Shown: positions 6,964 through 14,783 of the stretch, in pieces
Position numbering within the stretch: position 1 is the first letter of the stretch
Layout: each line of letters starts with the position of its first letter
Assembly (NCBI GenBank): GCA_947584955.1
Contig: CANPWS010000004.1
Location: 1-20,482 of the forward strand
Direction: 5' to 3'
DNA length: 20,482 bases
DNA from: an uncultured Bacilli bacterium
GTDB lineage: Bacteria > Bacillota_I > Bacilli_A > RF39 > UBA660
Made by a program: the position numbers and the translations under genes
Notes under the pieces: model-generated
Database searches by the model: none
What the model saw: the letters and a program-made list of their open reading frames with translations, nothing else
What the model was told of the DNA's origin: nothing

Positions 6964-8814
6964 TTACTGCCTCTTTCTAATCATTTTTTTACTATTTAAA
7001 TAATTATATTCACTTGTAAATTTTGCAATTTCTTTTTTCTTTTCATTTATATGTTTAACTATCTCATTTGTTTCTTCTTCTAATTCATAATATCTTTGAT
7101 CACTAATATTTTTATTAAATACTTGTTCATATGTTAAATATTGGTTATATGTATCAGAAAATCTTCTAGCTGGTGATGTTGAATGTCCATATGCTTCATA
7201 TCCTAGTCCTTGATGTCCTAAATTTTTTGTACTATAATATGCTCCTAAATATGCTTCTTTTAAAATACATAATAATTTTTTATATTCAGCTTGATCCATC
7301 GATTTAGATAAAGAAGATGTTACTAATCGATCTGCTTCTTTTATAACTTCCTCTTCGCCTTTTATTGTCATATTTCTAAAAATATGTATCAAAGAATTTT
7401 TAGAAAAATATCTAGCATTTCCACGATTTGTAAGTAACATTGCTTCTTGAACTATATTATCTGCAATTGAAACATCTGTAAACATACTATTATTATTAAA
7501 ATTTGGATTAATTATATTTTCTATCTTACGATATTTTTCTTTAACACTATTTTTACTTTTTAATTTCATAGCAATAAGAGACATTACTTCAAGCATTTTC
7601 AATGTTTCTTTGTCTAAATTTTCTAATTTATTTACTTCTTTATATGATAATCTTTTATTTATTTTTATTATTCCTTTTATTATTTCTAAGCTATCTATAT
7701 CTACATCATAATTTGTATCTACTAAAAATTTATATATTATTACATTTTTTATTGTATTTGGTAATAATGAACAATAATTATTTGCTATTTCATCTGGAAA
7801 CATACTTATTGTATCATCACATAGATAAATTGTTTCTGAATTTTTCATAGCAAAATAATAATTTTGTGATTCATATTTTATATATGATGGTATGTCAATG
7901 ATAGCTACATGTAATGTATAACTACCATTTTTATTTTGTTTTACATTTAATGCATCGTCTAAACATAATGCATCTTCGCCATCAATTGTTATAAAATTAG
8001 AATTATTTATTGTTCTTCCATATATATTTGTTTTGAATTCTTTTAACTCTTTTAGAAGTGTTTCATGTACTTTTGTACTTATATTAAATTTTTTACCTAA
8101 GCTACTTAAATTTATCAAATATAAATTTTGAAATCTAGCTATTAATTCTTGTACATGATGTTTATTTTTACAGAAATTTCTATTTAATAATTCTAAATAG
8201 CTTTCTTTTTCATTTCTTAATATTTTTTCTTCCTCACTTTCTAAAAAAGTTATTATTACTTCATAAAAATAATTTCTTTCATCTTCATCTTCTTTATTTA
8301 ATGAGCAATAATAATCTATTATATTATAAAACAAATTTCTTCCATCTTCATCTTTTTTAGATAAAACGTTTTTATCATTTTTTAATAATATTTTAATTAT
8401 ATCAATATTTTTTTCTTCAAAAATTAAATACTTATAAAAATTATATAAATTATTATTATCATCATTTTCTTTTTTACATAATATTTGTCTATTTAAATCT
8501 ATTAGTCTAAATTTTATAAATTTTATATCTCTATTATTTAAATTATTTTTATTTATTTCTTCTAATTTATAGTTTGCTTCCTTTACAGCATTTATTATTA
8601 TTTTATAATTTTCTGGTTCTTGTTTAGAAATTATTAATTCAATATTCGTCATTATTCTATTTATATCTTCAAATGCTGCAGTTTTAATATTATTTAATAA
8701 TACTACAAATATTTCTCTTAGTGTTTGTTTGTAATCTTCAAGTAATAAATTATCTATTTTTTTTAGATTATTTTCATTATCAGAAAGTAAAAGCGCTTCC
8801 AAATATTTATTCAT
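6964..8814 (-). CDS. RNB (RNase II/R)-domain protein without recognisable OB-fold domains
   Basis: Divergent member of the RNase II/R 3'–5' exoribonuclease superfamily. Numbered from the ATG at 8814 (616 aa), the RNB core begins near residue 265: [12 protein letters not shown] carries the metal-site Asps D278, D286 and D287, [11 protein letters not shown] follows, and [10 protein letters not shown] (545–554) is the conserved SPxRR motif. The position equivalent to E. coli RNase II D207 (RNase R D278), one of four metal Asps, is Cys284. The roughly 265 N-terminal residues are helical and charged with no visible cold-shock domains, and no S1 domain follows the core; the C-terminus is a short basic tail. 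It may be a reduced exonuclease or a non-catalytic RNA-binding protein. The ATG overlaps the lepA stop by 8 nt and has GGAAG upstream; a GTG at 8832 would add six residues. Confidence 0.8.
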   Translation of the reverse strand: MNKYLEALLLSDNENNLKKIDNLLLEDYKQTLREIFVVLLNNIKTAAFEDINRIMTNIELIISKQEPENYKIIINAVKEANYKLEEINKNNLNNRDIKFIKFRLIDLNRQILCKKENDDNNNLYNFYKYLIFEEKNIDIIKILLKNDKNVLSKKDEDGRNLFYNIIDYYCSLNKEDEDERNYFYEVIITFLESEEEKILRNEKESYLELLNRNFCKNKHHVQELIARFQNLYLINLSSLGKKFNISTKVHETLLKELKEFKTNIYGRTINNSNFITIDGEDALCLDDALNVKQNKNGSYTLHVAIIDIPSYIKYESQNYYFAMKNSETIYLCDDTISMFPDEIANNYCSLLPNTIKNVIIYKFLVDTNYDVDIDSLEIIKGIIKINKRLSYKEVNKLENLDKETLKMLEVMSLIAMKLKSKNSVKEKYRKIENIINPNFNNNSMFTDVSIADNIVQEAMLLTNRGNARYFSKNSLIHIFRNMTIKGEEEVIKEADRLVTSSLSKSMDQAEYKKLLCILKEAYLGAYYSTKNLGHQGLGYEAYGHSTSPARRFSDTYNQYLTYEQVFNKNISDQRYYELEEETNEIVKHINEKKKEIAKFTSEYNYLNSKKMIRKRQ

Positions 8815-10606
8815 TATTTTCTTCCACTTCACTTATTACTTTTAAAAATGCTTCACTTGGTATTTCTACTTTTCCTATTTGTTTCATTTTCTTCTTGCCT
8901 TCTTTCTGTTTATCTAAAAGTTTTCTTTTTCTTGTAATATCTCCTCCATAACACTTTGCTAATACATTTTTACGCATAGCTTTAATATCATTTCTTGCTA
9001 TTACTTTGCTTCCTATTACTGCTTGAATTGGTACTTCAAACATTTGTCTAGGTATTAATTTTTTTAGATTATCTACTATTATTCTTGCTCTTTTATATGC
9101 AAAATCTTTATGTACTATTATTGATAATGCATCTACTATTTCACCATTTAATAATATATCCATTTTTACTAAATCACTGACTTTGTATCCTATTATTTCA
9201 TAATCAAATGAAGCATATCCTTTTGTATATGATTTTAACTTATCAAAAAAATCATATACAATTTCTGAAAGTGGTAATTCATAATGAATATTTACTCTAG
9301 TTTTATCTATATAATCCATTTTTATATATGTACCTCTTTTATCTTGGCATAATTTCATTATTTCTCCTATATAAATTGATGGTACAAAGATATTAGTCTT
9401 TATATATGGTTCACTTATTTGTTTTATTTTTACTTTATCTGGCATTTTAATTGGATTATCTATATAAATTGTACTTCCATCAGTTAAATCTATTTTATAA
9501 TTTACCGAAGGACTTGTTGCTATTATTTCTACTTTGTATTCTCTTTCTATTCTTTCTGATATTATTTCCATATGAAGTAATCCTAAAAATCCTACTCTAA
9601 ATCCAAATCCTAAGGCTTTTGATGAATCCATTTCGATTGATAATGCTGAATCTGTTAATTTTAATTTTTCTAATGCTTCTTTTAAGGCTGGATATTTTGA
9701 TGATTCTATTGGATATATTCCACAATATACCATTGGTTTTATTTGTTTGTATCCTGGTAATGCTTCAGTTATATTATCACTTTCTAATGTTATGGTATCT
9801 CCAACTTTAACGTCTTCAATACTTTTTATTGAAGCAGTTATAAATCCTACTTCTCCTGTTTCTATTTCTTCTGTTTTTTCTTCTTTTAAGGTATTATAAA
9901 ATAATTCTACTACTTCATAATTATTATTTGATTTTAACATTTTTATTTTATCTTTATTTTTTATTTTTCCTGATACAATTTTAGCTAATATGACTACTCC
10001 ACGGTATGAATCAAAATAGCTATCAAATATTAAGGCTCTTAATTTATTATCTGTATATTTTAAACTAGGTGATGGTACTTTTTCTATAATTGCTTCTACT
10101 AATTCTGGTATTCCCTGTCCTGTTTTTGCAGAAGTTAAAAGTATTTCATCTTCTTTAAAACCAAATGTCTCTATTAATTCTTTTTTTCTTGTTTCAATAT
10201 CAGCATTTGGTAAATCTATTTTATTTATAACTGGTATAATCATTAAATCGTTTTCTAGTGCTAAATACACATTTGCAAGTGTTTGTGCTTCTATCCCTTG
10301 AGCTGCATCTACTATTAATATTGCCCCTTCACATGCAGCCAAGCTTCTGGATACTTCGTATGTAAAATCAACATGTCCTGGTGTGTCTATTAAATTTAAT
10401 ATATAACCATTATATTCTATTCTAACGGTATTTAGTTTAATAGTTATTCCTCTTTCTCTTTCAATATCCATATTATCTAGTATTTGCTCTTTTAAATTTC
10501 GTTTATCTACTACTTTTGTATATTCTAATATTCTATCTGCTAAAGTACTTTTTCCATGATCAATGTGAGCAATTATACTAAAATTTCTTATTTTATCTAA
10601 TGTCAT
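8807..10606 (-). CDS. lepA: Elongation factor 4 (LepA), ribosome-associated GTPase
   Basis: Translational GTPase that binds the ribosome and acts on stalled or mis-translocated complexes and on subunit biogenesis. The G motifs are intact: G1 AHIDHGKST (13–21), the switch region RERGITIK (51–58), G3 DTPGH (74–78) and G4 NKID (128–131). EF-G-like domains II, III and V follow, and the LepA-specific C-terminus ([20 protein letters not shown]) is present. At 599 aa the length is normal. The start ATG has AAGTGAT upstream and is read from a promoter with an extended -10 at 10636. It is the first gene of a five-gene operon (lepA, RNB protein, miaB, ricA-like, murI) with overlaps or gaps of 24 nt or less. 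Confidence 0.98.
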   Translation of the reverse strand: MTLDKIRNFSIIAHIDHGKSTLADRILEYTKVVDKRNLKEQILDNMDIERERGITIKLNTVRIEYNGYILNLIDTPGHVDFTYEVSRSLAACEGAILIVDAAQGIEAQTLANVYLALENDLMIIPVINKIDLPNADIETRKKELIETFGFKEDEILLTSAKTGQGIPELVEAIIEKVPSPSLKYTDNKLRALIFDSYFDSYRGVVILAKIVSGKIKNKDKIKMLKSNNNYEVVELFYNTLKEEKTEEIETGEVGFITASIKSIEDVKVGDTITLESDNITEALPGYKQIKPMVYCGIYPIESSKYPALKEALEKLKLTDSALSIEMDSSKALGFGFRVGFLGLLHMEIISERIEREYKVEIIATSPSVNYKIDLTDGSTIYIDNPIKMPDKVKIKQISEPYIKTNIFVPSIYIGEIMKLCQDKRGTYIKMDYIDKTRVNIHYELPLSEIVYDFFDKLKSYTKGYASFDYEIIGYKVSDLVKMDILLNGEIVDALSIIVHKDFAYKRARIIVDNLKKLIPRQMFEVPIQAVIGSKVIARNDIKAMRKNVLAKCYGGDITRKRKLLDKQKEGKKKMKQIGKVEIPSEAFLKVISEVEENNE

Positions 10607-10630
10607 AATATCACTTGCTTTCTAAGAAAA

Positions 10631-10640
10631 ATTATAACAT
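10631..10640 (-). promoter_or_regulatory. Extended -10 promoter of the lepA operon
   Basis: Minus strand TGTTATAAT (10639–10631) is an extended -10. At 17 nt upstream there is only TTCTTT, a poor -35 lying in the U-tract region of the preceding pilin terminator. It lies about 25 nt from the lepA start. Confidence 0.6.
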
Positions 10641-10645
10641 AAAAA

Positions 10646-10686
10646 GTAAAAAAAAAGAAGAAGATTTATTCAAATAATTTATCTTC
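10646..10686 (-). terminator. Terminator of the Flp-type pilin gene
   Basis: On the minus strand GAAGAT (10686–10681) pairs with ATCTTC (10665–10660), with an inner 3-bp helix. It is followed by TTCTTTTTTTTT. The hairpin overlaps the last codons of the pilin gene. Confidence 0.65.
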
Positions 10687-10887
10687 ATCGCCTTCACAAT
10701 ATCCTCCCCCTATTTTTTCTCCTTCTATATACTCTTTTCCTACTACTGAGCATCCCATTTTTGTTATTGCATCTTGTAAATATCCCCCAAATATTTTTAC
10801 TAATGCAATTGCTAATACTGTTATCAATGATAATATCAATACATACTCTACTAGTGTTTGTCCTTTATTATTTTTTAAAAGTTTCAT
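10666..10887 (-). CDS. Flp/Tad-type (class III signal peptide) pilin-like protein
   Basis: A 73-aa protein with the layout of a Flp prepilin: a short basic leader MKLLKNNKG, a predicted prepilin-peptidase site G9/Q10, a mature start QTLVEY with the conserved Glu at +5, and a hydrophobic helix of about 20 residues (to 34). Flp subunits assemble into thin adhesive pili made by the Tad system, or act as minor pilins. The short C-terminal part has two cysteines (C46, C64) that could form a disulfide, and an acidic end. I start at the ATG at 10887, which has AGGTGA upstream, rather than the GTG at 10896. The gene is monocistronic, with a near-consensus promoter and its own terminator. No Tad ATPase, prepilin peptidase or other pilin lies in the window. 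Confidence 0.72.
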   Translation of the reverse strand: MKLLKNNKGQTLVEYVLILSLITVLAIALVKIFGGYLQDAITKMGCSVVGKEYIEGEKIGGGYCEGDEDKLFE

Positions 10888-10909
10888 TTTTATCACCTAC
10901 GTTAATTTA

Positions 10910-10938
10910 ATTATAAAATAAATATTTTTTTTAGTCAA
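10910..10938 (-). promoter_or_regulatory. SigA-type promoter of the pilin gene
   Basis: Minus strand: TTGACT (10938–10933), a 17-nt spacer, and TATAAT (10915–10910). This is one of the closest matches to consensus in the window, suggesting high vegetative expression. The leader is about 15–20 nt and carries AGGTGA. Confidence 0.8.
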
Positions 10939-10977
10939 TAATTATACATACTTTTTTTCTTATTTTAATTTGATGTA

Positions 10978-11008
10978 ATAAAAAAAAACCGTTAACATAA
11001 TAACGATT
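10978..11008 (-). terminator. Intrinsic terminator of rpmG–efp
   Basis: On the minus strand AATCGTTA (11008–11001) pairs with TAACGGTT (10994–10987) over 8 bp including one U·G, with a 6-nt loop, followed by a run of T residues. It overlaps the efp stop codon. Confidence 0.85.
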
Positions 11009-11564
11009 ATTTTCTTGATACGTATTTTCCATCTTTGGTAGATACTATTATATGTTCTCCTTGTTCAATAAATAGTGGTACTTTTACTAACATACCTGTT
11101 TCTACTATAGCATCTTTTGTAGCATTAGTAGCTGTATTTCCTTTAATTGCAGGTTCTGTTTGTGTTATTTCAAAATCTATTTTTTCTGGTAATTCTATTC
11201 CTAACATTTCATTTTCATAGAAAAATATTAGAACTTCTAATCCTTCTTTTAAAAATTTTGCTTCATTTTCAATTTGACTTTTATTAAGTTCTACTTGTTC
11301 ATATGTTTCCATATTCATAAAACTGTATATATCTCCCGTTGAATATAAAAATTGCATCTTTCTTTTTTCAACATGGGCAGTTGGTATTTTTATTCCTGAA
11401 TTAAATGTATATTCTGCAATTGAACCAGTTCTTAAATTTTTTAATTTTGCTTTTACTATTGCTGCACCTTTTCCTGGTTTTACATGTTGAAATTCTAATA
11501 CTTGATATAAGTTACCTTCATAATTTATTGTTACACCAGTTTTAAAATCATTAACATTTATCAT
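11007..11564 (-). CDS. efp: Translation elongation factor P
   Basis: EF-P binds between the P and E sites and relieves ribosome stalling at polyproline stretches. The 185-aa protein has the usual three beta-barrel domains: the N-terminal KOW-like domain, a central OB domain, and the C-terminal OB domain ending in GEHIIVSTKDGKYVSRK. The loop that carries the modified residue reads PGKGAA with Lys at position 32, the residue that receives 5-aminopentanol in B. subtilis and beta-lysine in E. coli. No EpmA/EpmB-type genes are in the window, so the modification route is unknown. It lies 15 nt after rpmG in one transcript; an AAGGA SD lies about 11 nt before the ATG. Confidence 0.98.
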   Translation of the reverse strand: MINVNDFKTGVTINYEGNLYQVLEFQHVKPGKGAAIVKAKLKNLRTGSIAEYTFNSGIKIPTAHVEKRKMQFLYSTGDIYSFMNMETYEQVELNKSQIENEAKFLKEGLEVLIFFYENEMLGIELPEKIDFEITQTEPAIKGNTATNATKDAIVETGMLVKVPLFIEQGEHIIVSTKDGKYVSRK

Positions 11565-11579
11565 TTTTTCACGTCCTTA

Positions 11580-11747
11580 TTATTTTTTTTCTTTGTGTAC
11601 TGTTGTCTTACGACATTTATTACAGAATTTATTTAATTCTAAACGCTCTGTAGTATTTTTTTTATTTTTACTAACTGTATAGTTAGGAGTTTTGCATTCT
11701 TCACAAACTAGAGATACTAAAACTCTATTTTCATTTTTTTTAGCCAT
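11580..11747 (-). CDS. rpmG: Ribosomal protein L33 (zinc-binding form)
   Basis: A 55-aa component of the large ribosomal subunit. The translation begins MAKKNENRVLVSLVCEEC and ends KTTVHKEKK. Two CxxC pairs (C15/C18 and C42/C45) identify the zinc-binding (C+) paralogue; zinc-free copies replace these when zinc is scarce. The ATG is preceded by a perfect AAGGAGG ribosome-binding site. It is the first gene of the rpmG–efp pair and has a strong promoter with an extended -10 (11804–11776). In other Firmicutes rpmG more often precedes secE–nusG, so its pairing with efp is a local arrangement. Confidence 0.97.
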   Translation of the reverse strand: MAKKNENRVLVSLVCEECKTPNYTVSKNKKNTTERLELNKFCNKCRKTTVHKEKK

Positions 11748-11775
11748 AATTTCCCTCCTTCAAAATGTCTATATA

Positions 11776-11804
11776 ATTATAGCATACTTTCTTATTTTTG
11801 TAAA
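11776..11804 (-). promoter_or_regulatory. Strong SigA-type promoter of rpmG–efp
   Basis: Minus strand: TTTACA (11804–11799), a 17-nt spacer, and TATAAT (11781–11776) preceded by TGC, an extended -10. It lies about 30 nt upstream of the rpmG start. This fits the high expression expected for a ribosomal protein operon. Confidence 0.8.
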
Positions 11805-11895
11805 AATTTTTTTATTACTTGCATTGAAACTTTCTTTTTGACATATTTTTGTCTTAACTTACTTGACTATATTTTTATATTAGTATAATTTATGT

Positions 11896-12849
11896 TTATT
11901 TATTTTCAGATTGGTTATTTTGACTAAGTATTTTTACTCCTCCGTTAGCTTCAACAGTTTTTGTAGCTAATTCTTTAATTTCTTTGTAAGCTTTATCCAT
12001 TTTTTCTTGTAAGTTTGCATTTAAAATATTTACTTTTTCTAATTCTTCTTTTAAAGAATCTATTTTATCATTTTGTCTATCAATAATACTCTGAAAATCT
12101 TTTTTAATTAATTCATTATTATATTTATATTCTTTTTCTAATTCATTTGTTGCATCTTTTTTACCTTTTTCGTATTCTTTATTCAATAAATTTGGAATTT
12201 CACTAACTTTTTTCTCTAAATCTTCTAAATATTTACTTTTTTCTTTAGCTTCATTTAATAATTTTTTAGTATCATCTTCCATTATTTTTAATGCTATTTC
12301 TCTACTTTTCTTTTCATCTTCCCAAGCATTATTAATTACTTCTCTTTCTCTTTTTATTTTATAATTATATTCTTCGTTTTCCCTTTCACGTTCTACTTTT
12401 AAATTATGGCTAGTAATTTCATATTCTTTAGTAAGTTCTTTAGTTTTTTTATTATATTCATTTTCTAATTCTTTTAATTCATTTTCTATTTTTATAGTTT
12501 CTGCTTTCTTTTTATTTTCTAATTCTTCTAAAAAGTCTTTACCTGCATTAATAACTAATGTTAAATTATTTAATTCATTTTCTATTCCATATAAGTTTTT
12601 TAATTTTTCTTCTTCTACATTAATAGCCATTTCTAAATCTTTGAACTTATTAATTAATTCTGATGAAAAAATATTTTGTTCAACATTTTTTTTAGATTCA
12701 GTTACTGCTACTTGAGCTTTTCTTACTTTTTCCTCTTCTTCAGGATTAGATTTCATTTTAGCACTATTTTTTTCTCTTAAAAGTGCTTCGTTTAAAGCGT
12801 CTAATATTTCTTGTTTAGTATTTTTTAATGTAATTTCTTCTTTTTTCAT
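11896..12849 (-). CDS. Long coiled-coil protein of unknown function
   Basis: I do not recognise this 317-aa protein. It is soluble (no signal peptide or membrane segment) and strongly charged, with heptad-like Glu/Lys/Leu patterns over about residues 75–295, so it is predicted to be mostly coiled coil. A conserved-looking head (TKQEILDALNEALLREK) precedes the coil. After the coil there is a short non-coiled tail containing VEANGGVKILSQ. I chose the ATG at 12849 because GGAGGT sits 7 nt upstream; a start at 12870 would add seven residues but lacks a comparable site. It lies 76 nt downstream of the lipid-kinase gene. A TATAAT at 12899–12894 could provide an independent start, but no good -35 is seen. 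Confidence 0.7.
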   Translation of the reverse strand: MKKEEITLKNTKQEILDALNEALLREKNSAKMKSNPEEEEKVRKAQVAVTESKKNVEQNIFSSELINKFKDLEMAINVEEEKLKNLYGIENELNNLTLVINAGKDFLEELENKKKAETIKIENELKELENEYNKKTKELTKEYEITSHNLKVERERENEEYNYKIKREREVINNAWEDEKKSREIALKIMEDDTKKLLNEAKEKSKYLEDLEKKVSEIPNLLNKEYEKGKKDATNELEKEYKYNNELIKKDFQSIIDRQNDKIDSLKEELEKVNILNANLQEKMDKAYKEIKELATKTVEANGGVKILSQNNQSENK

Positions 12850-12925
12850 TATTTTACCTCCATTAAACATTTAATAAATACATTTTTACTTTAATTATAT
12901 TTTTATTTGCTTTTATTAATAAAAA

Positions 12926-13849
12926 TTAATTACTATTAATAAATAATTCTTTTACATTTTTAATAGGCATAAGTATTTCAATATTTGGTTCTATTTTAAT
13001 TTCATACTCATTTTCAATTGGTAATAATTCTTCACCATCTATACACCAAGCTTTATCAAGGGGAGTATTAAATTTAATTTTTAAATTATTAGTCTTATGA
13101 AAATAAAAACCTGGTACTTTAGTTGCATCATACATTGTAACAAAATATAAACTTTTTATAATATCTAATTTTGTTGTCATATTACACATAAGAACTTCAA
13201 AATTATCATCATCTAATTTTACATCTTTATAAAAATTTTTAATACCTGCAATTCTGTTAGCCGAAGTTATGATAAAAAATGAATAAAGACCACGATTTTT
13301 TACACCATCTATTTCATAAGTAATATCATATAATTTAGTTTTATTATTAAAAGATTTTGCTCCCTCGGCCAAATAAGCCAAATAACCTATTTTCTTTTTT
13401 AAATCTCTTGAAGTTTCGTATGGAATATTCATAAATTTACCAAATCCTGCGGAATAAATAAATGGATTATTATTTATTAAGCAGATATCAATATTTTGTA
13501 TCTTACCTTCTAAAGTAAGTTTTAAATTTGAAATAATATTTTTTCCATATCCAAACATAGTACCAATATCGTTAGTTGTACCAACAGGAATATGAGCAAG
13601 TAATAATCTTTTTTTTCTTTTTAAATTACCAGTCATTACTTCATTAAAAGTACCATCACCACCAATTGATATAACAAGATCAACTTCATCAAGATTTTCT
13701 ACTATTTTAGATGCATGTTTTTTATATTCTGTCTGAAAGTTAATACATTCATACCCATAATTATTTAATATTTTTTCAAATTGTGGCATTATTTTTTCTC
13801 TAGGTATTTTTCCAGAATTTGGGTTATAAATAATAGCACATGTTTTCAT
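12926..13849 (-). CDS. Diacylglycerol/lipid kinase (DgkB/YegS family)
   Basis: Soluble lipid kinase of the DAGK catalytic family, which phosphorylates diacylglycerol or a related lipid using ATP. In Gram-positives DgkB returns diacylglycerol from lipoteichoic acid synthesis to phosphatidic acid. Visible motifs are NPNSGK (9–14), the nucleotide-binding GGDGTFNE (63–70), PVGTTND (88–94, NDxA-like region) and the C-terminal CIDGEEL, where the conserved DGE provides catalytic residues. At 307 aa it matches the family. A GGGTGA SD lies 7 nt upstream of the ATG and a promoter at 13897–13869. DgkB is the most likely identity, but other YegS-like specificities cannot be excluded from sequence alone. 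Confidence 0.88.
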   Translation of the reverse strand: MKTCAIIYNPNSGKIPREKIMPQFEKILNNYGYECINFQTEYKKHASKIVENLDEVDLVISIGGDGTFNEVMTGNLKRKKRLLLAHIPVGTTNDIGTMFGYGKNIISNLKLTLEGKIQNIDICLINNNPFIYSAGFGKFMNIPYETSRDLKKKIGYLAYLAEGAKSFNNKTKLYDITYEIDGVKNRGLYSFFIITSANRIAGIKNFYKDVKLDDDNFEVLMCNMTTKLDIIKSLYFVTMYDATKVPGFYFHKTNNLKIKFNTPLDKAWCIDGEELLPIENEYEIKIEPNIEILMPIKNVKELFINSN

Positions 13850-13868
13850 GTATTTTCACCCCAAAACA

Positions 13869-13897
13869 ATTGTATAATATAATTATTAAAAAATCAA
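13869..13897 (-). promoter_or_regulatory. SigA-type promoter of the lipid kinase gene
   Basis: Minus strand: TTGATT (13897–13892), a 17-nt spacer, and TACAAT (13874–13869), 20 nt upstream of the ATG. Confidence 0.6.
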
Positions 13898-13925
13898 TTA
13901 TTTTTCTATTATAAATTATTAATAT

Positions 13926-13978
13926 AAAAAGATTAAATTAATATTAATCCATAAATCGAATTAATACTAATTATAATC
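13926..13978 (-). terminator. Long-stem intrinsic terminator after the lipoprotein gene
   Basis: On the minus strand a stem of about 18 bp (13978–13960 with 13948–13931, one bulged T and one G·U) closes an 11-nt loop and is followed by TTTTT. It lies about 20 nt past the lipoprotein stop codon. Confidence 0.75.
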
Positions 13979-13998
13979 TTCTTATTTTTATTAGCTAA

Positions 13999-14631
13999 TT
14001 AGTTAAAAAAATCTGTAATTTTATCTTTAACAATTCCTAAGGCTTTTTTAGCACTAGTAATCATATTATCATAACCATCTTTAAATAAATCTTTATAACC
14101 AGGAATTTTTGATTCTACAAATGAATCTATATCAAAAACTATATTAAATATTTTTTCTTTTGCAGTAGAACTAAGATCTTTTAATGTATAATTACCAATT
14201 TTTTCCCCTTTAAAACAAAAGCCATATAATTTATCTAACGCTTCCATAATACTTTCTTTAGCATTTTCAAAAGTATCACTATTTAATTTATCTACTATTT
14301 TATCTTTTATTTTAGAAAAATAATTTATAACATCTTCTTCAGAATTAATATTTTCTTCACTTTCTAATAATGTATTATCATCTTTATTTTGAGTAATATT
14401 ATTATTTTGATTATTATTACTACTACTATTTATACTACTATCTTCCACTTTATTATTAGTATCATTATTATCATTAGTATTACTAGTATTATTAGTTTCA
14501 CTACTTGAATTATCATCATTAATATAATTATTCATCTCATTAATATTTATATTAATATTATCACCCTTTGTATCTTTTTGACATCCTGTTAGTAATAAAA
14601 ATATAAATAATGTAACTATTATTTTTTTCAT
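13999..14631 (-). CDS. Surface lipoprotein with a low-complexity Asn/Ser/Asp stalk
   Basis: A secreted lipoprotein of unknown function, 210 aa. The signal peptide MKKIIVTLFIFLLLTGC ends in a lipobox LLTG/C17, so it is lipid-anchored on the outer face of the membrane. Residues about 20–95 are a low-complexity linker rich in Asn, Asp, Ser and Thr, likely a flexible stalk across the wall. Residues about 100–210 form a helical domain with amphipathic helices (IKDKIVDKLNSDTFENAKES) and a central YGFCFKGEKIGNYTLKDL segment; I do not recognise the family. The start has a GGTGGTGA SD, and the gene has its own promoter and a strong terminator, so it is monocistronic. It follows the spore-coat pair, but nothing in its sequence ties it to sporulation. 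Confidence 0.78.
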   Translation of the reverse strand: MKKIIVTLFIFLLLTGCQKDTKGDNINININEMNNYINDDNSSSETNNTSNTNDNNDTNNKVEDSSINSSSNNNQNNNITQNKDDNTLLESEENINSEEDVINYFSKIKDKIVDKLNSDTFENAKESIMEALDKLYGFCFKGEKIGNYTLKDLSSTAKEKIFNIVFDIDSFVESKIPGYKDLFKDGYDNMITSAKKALGIVKDKITDFFN

Positions 14632-14652
14632 AATTCACCACCAACAGCTTAT

Positions 14653-14680
14653 ATTATATAACAAATATGAAAAAAATCAA
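14653..14680 (-). promoter_or_regulatory. SigA-type promoter of the lipoprotein gene
   Basis: Minus strand: TTGATT (14680–14675), a 16-nt spacer, and TATAAT (14658–14653), 21 nt upstream of the ATG. Confidence 0.65.
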
Positions 14681-14705
14681 GCATAAATTATCTTATTTGC
14701 TATAT

Positions 14706-14783
14706 ATAATATAAAAAACTACTAATCTATAATAGAAATCTATATAAAATATCTAATAGAAATCAAATTATTATTAATAGTTT
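14706..14783 (-). terminator. Terminator of the spoVID/ysxE-like operon
   Basis: On the minus strand AAACTATTAAT (14783–14773) pairs over 11 bp (one U·G) with ATTAGTAGTTT (14726–14716) and is followed by a T run. The 46-nt loop is long and contains a 10-nt direct repeat (AATAGAAATC on the plus strand), so the structure is branched rather than a simple hairpin. Confidence 0.5.

Noticed and set aside
11840..11890. Plus-strand TTGACA and TTGACT followed by TATAAT, a possible divergent promoter
   Set aside because: The spacing from the second box to TATAAT is 15 nt and no gene follows on the plus strand; only an 11-codon frame is present.
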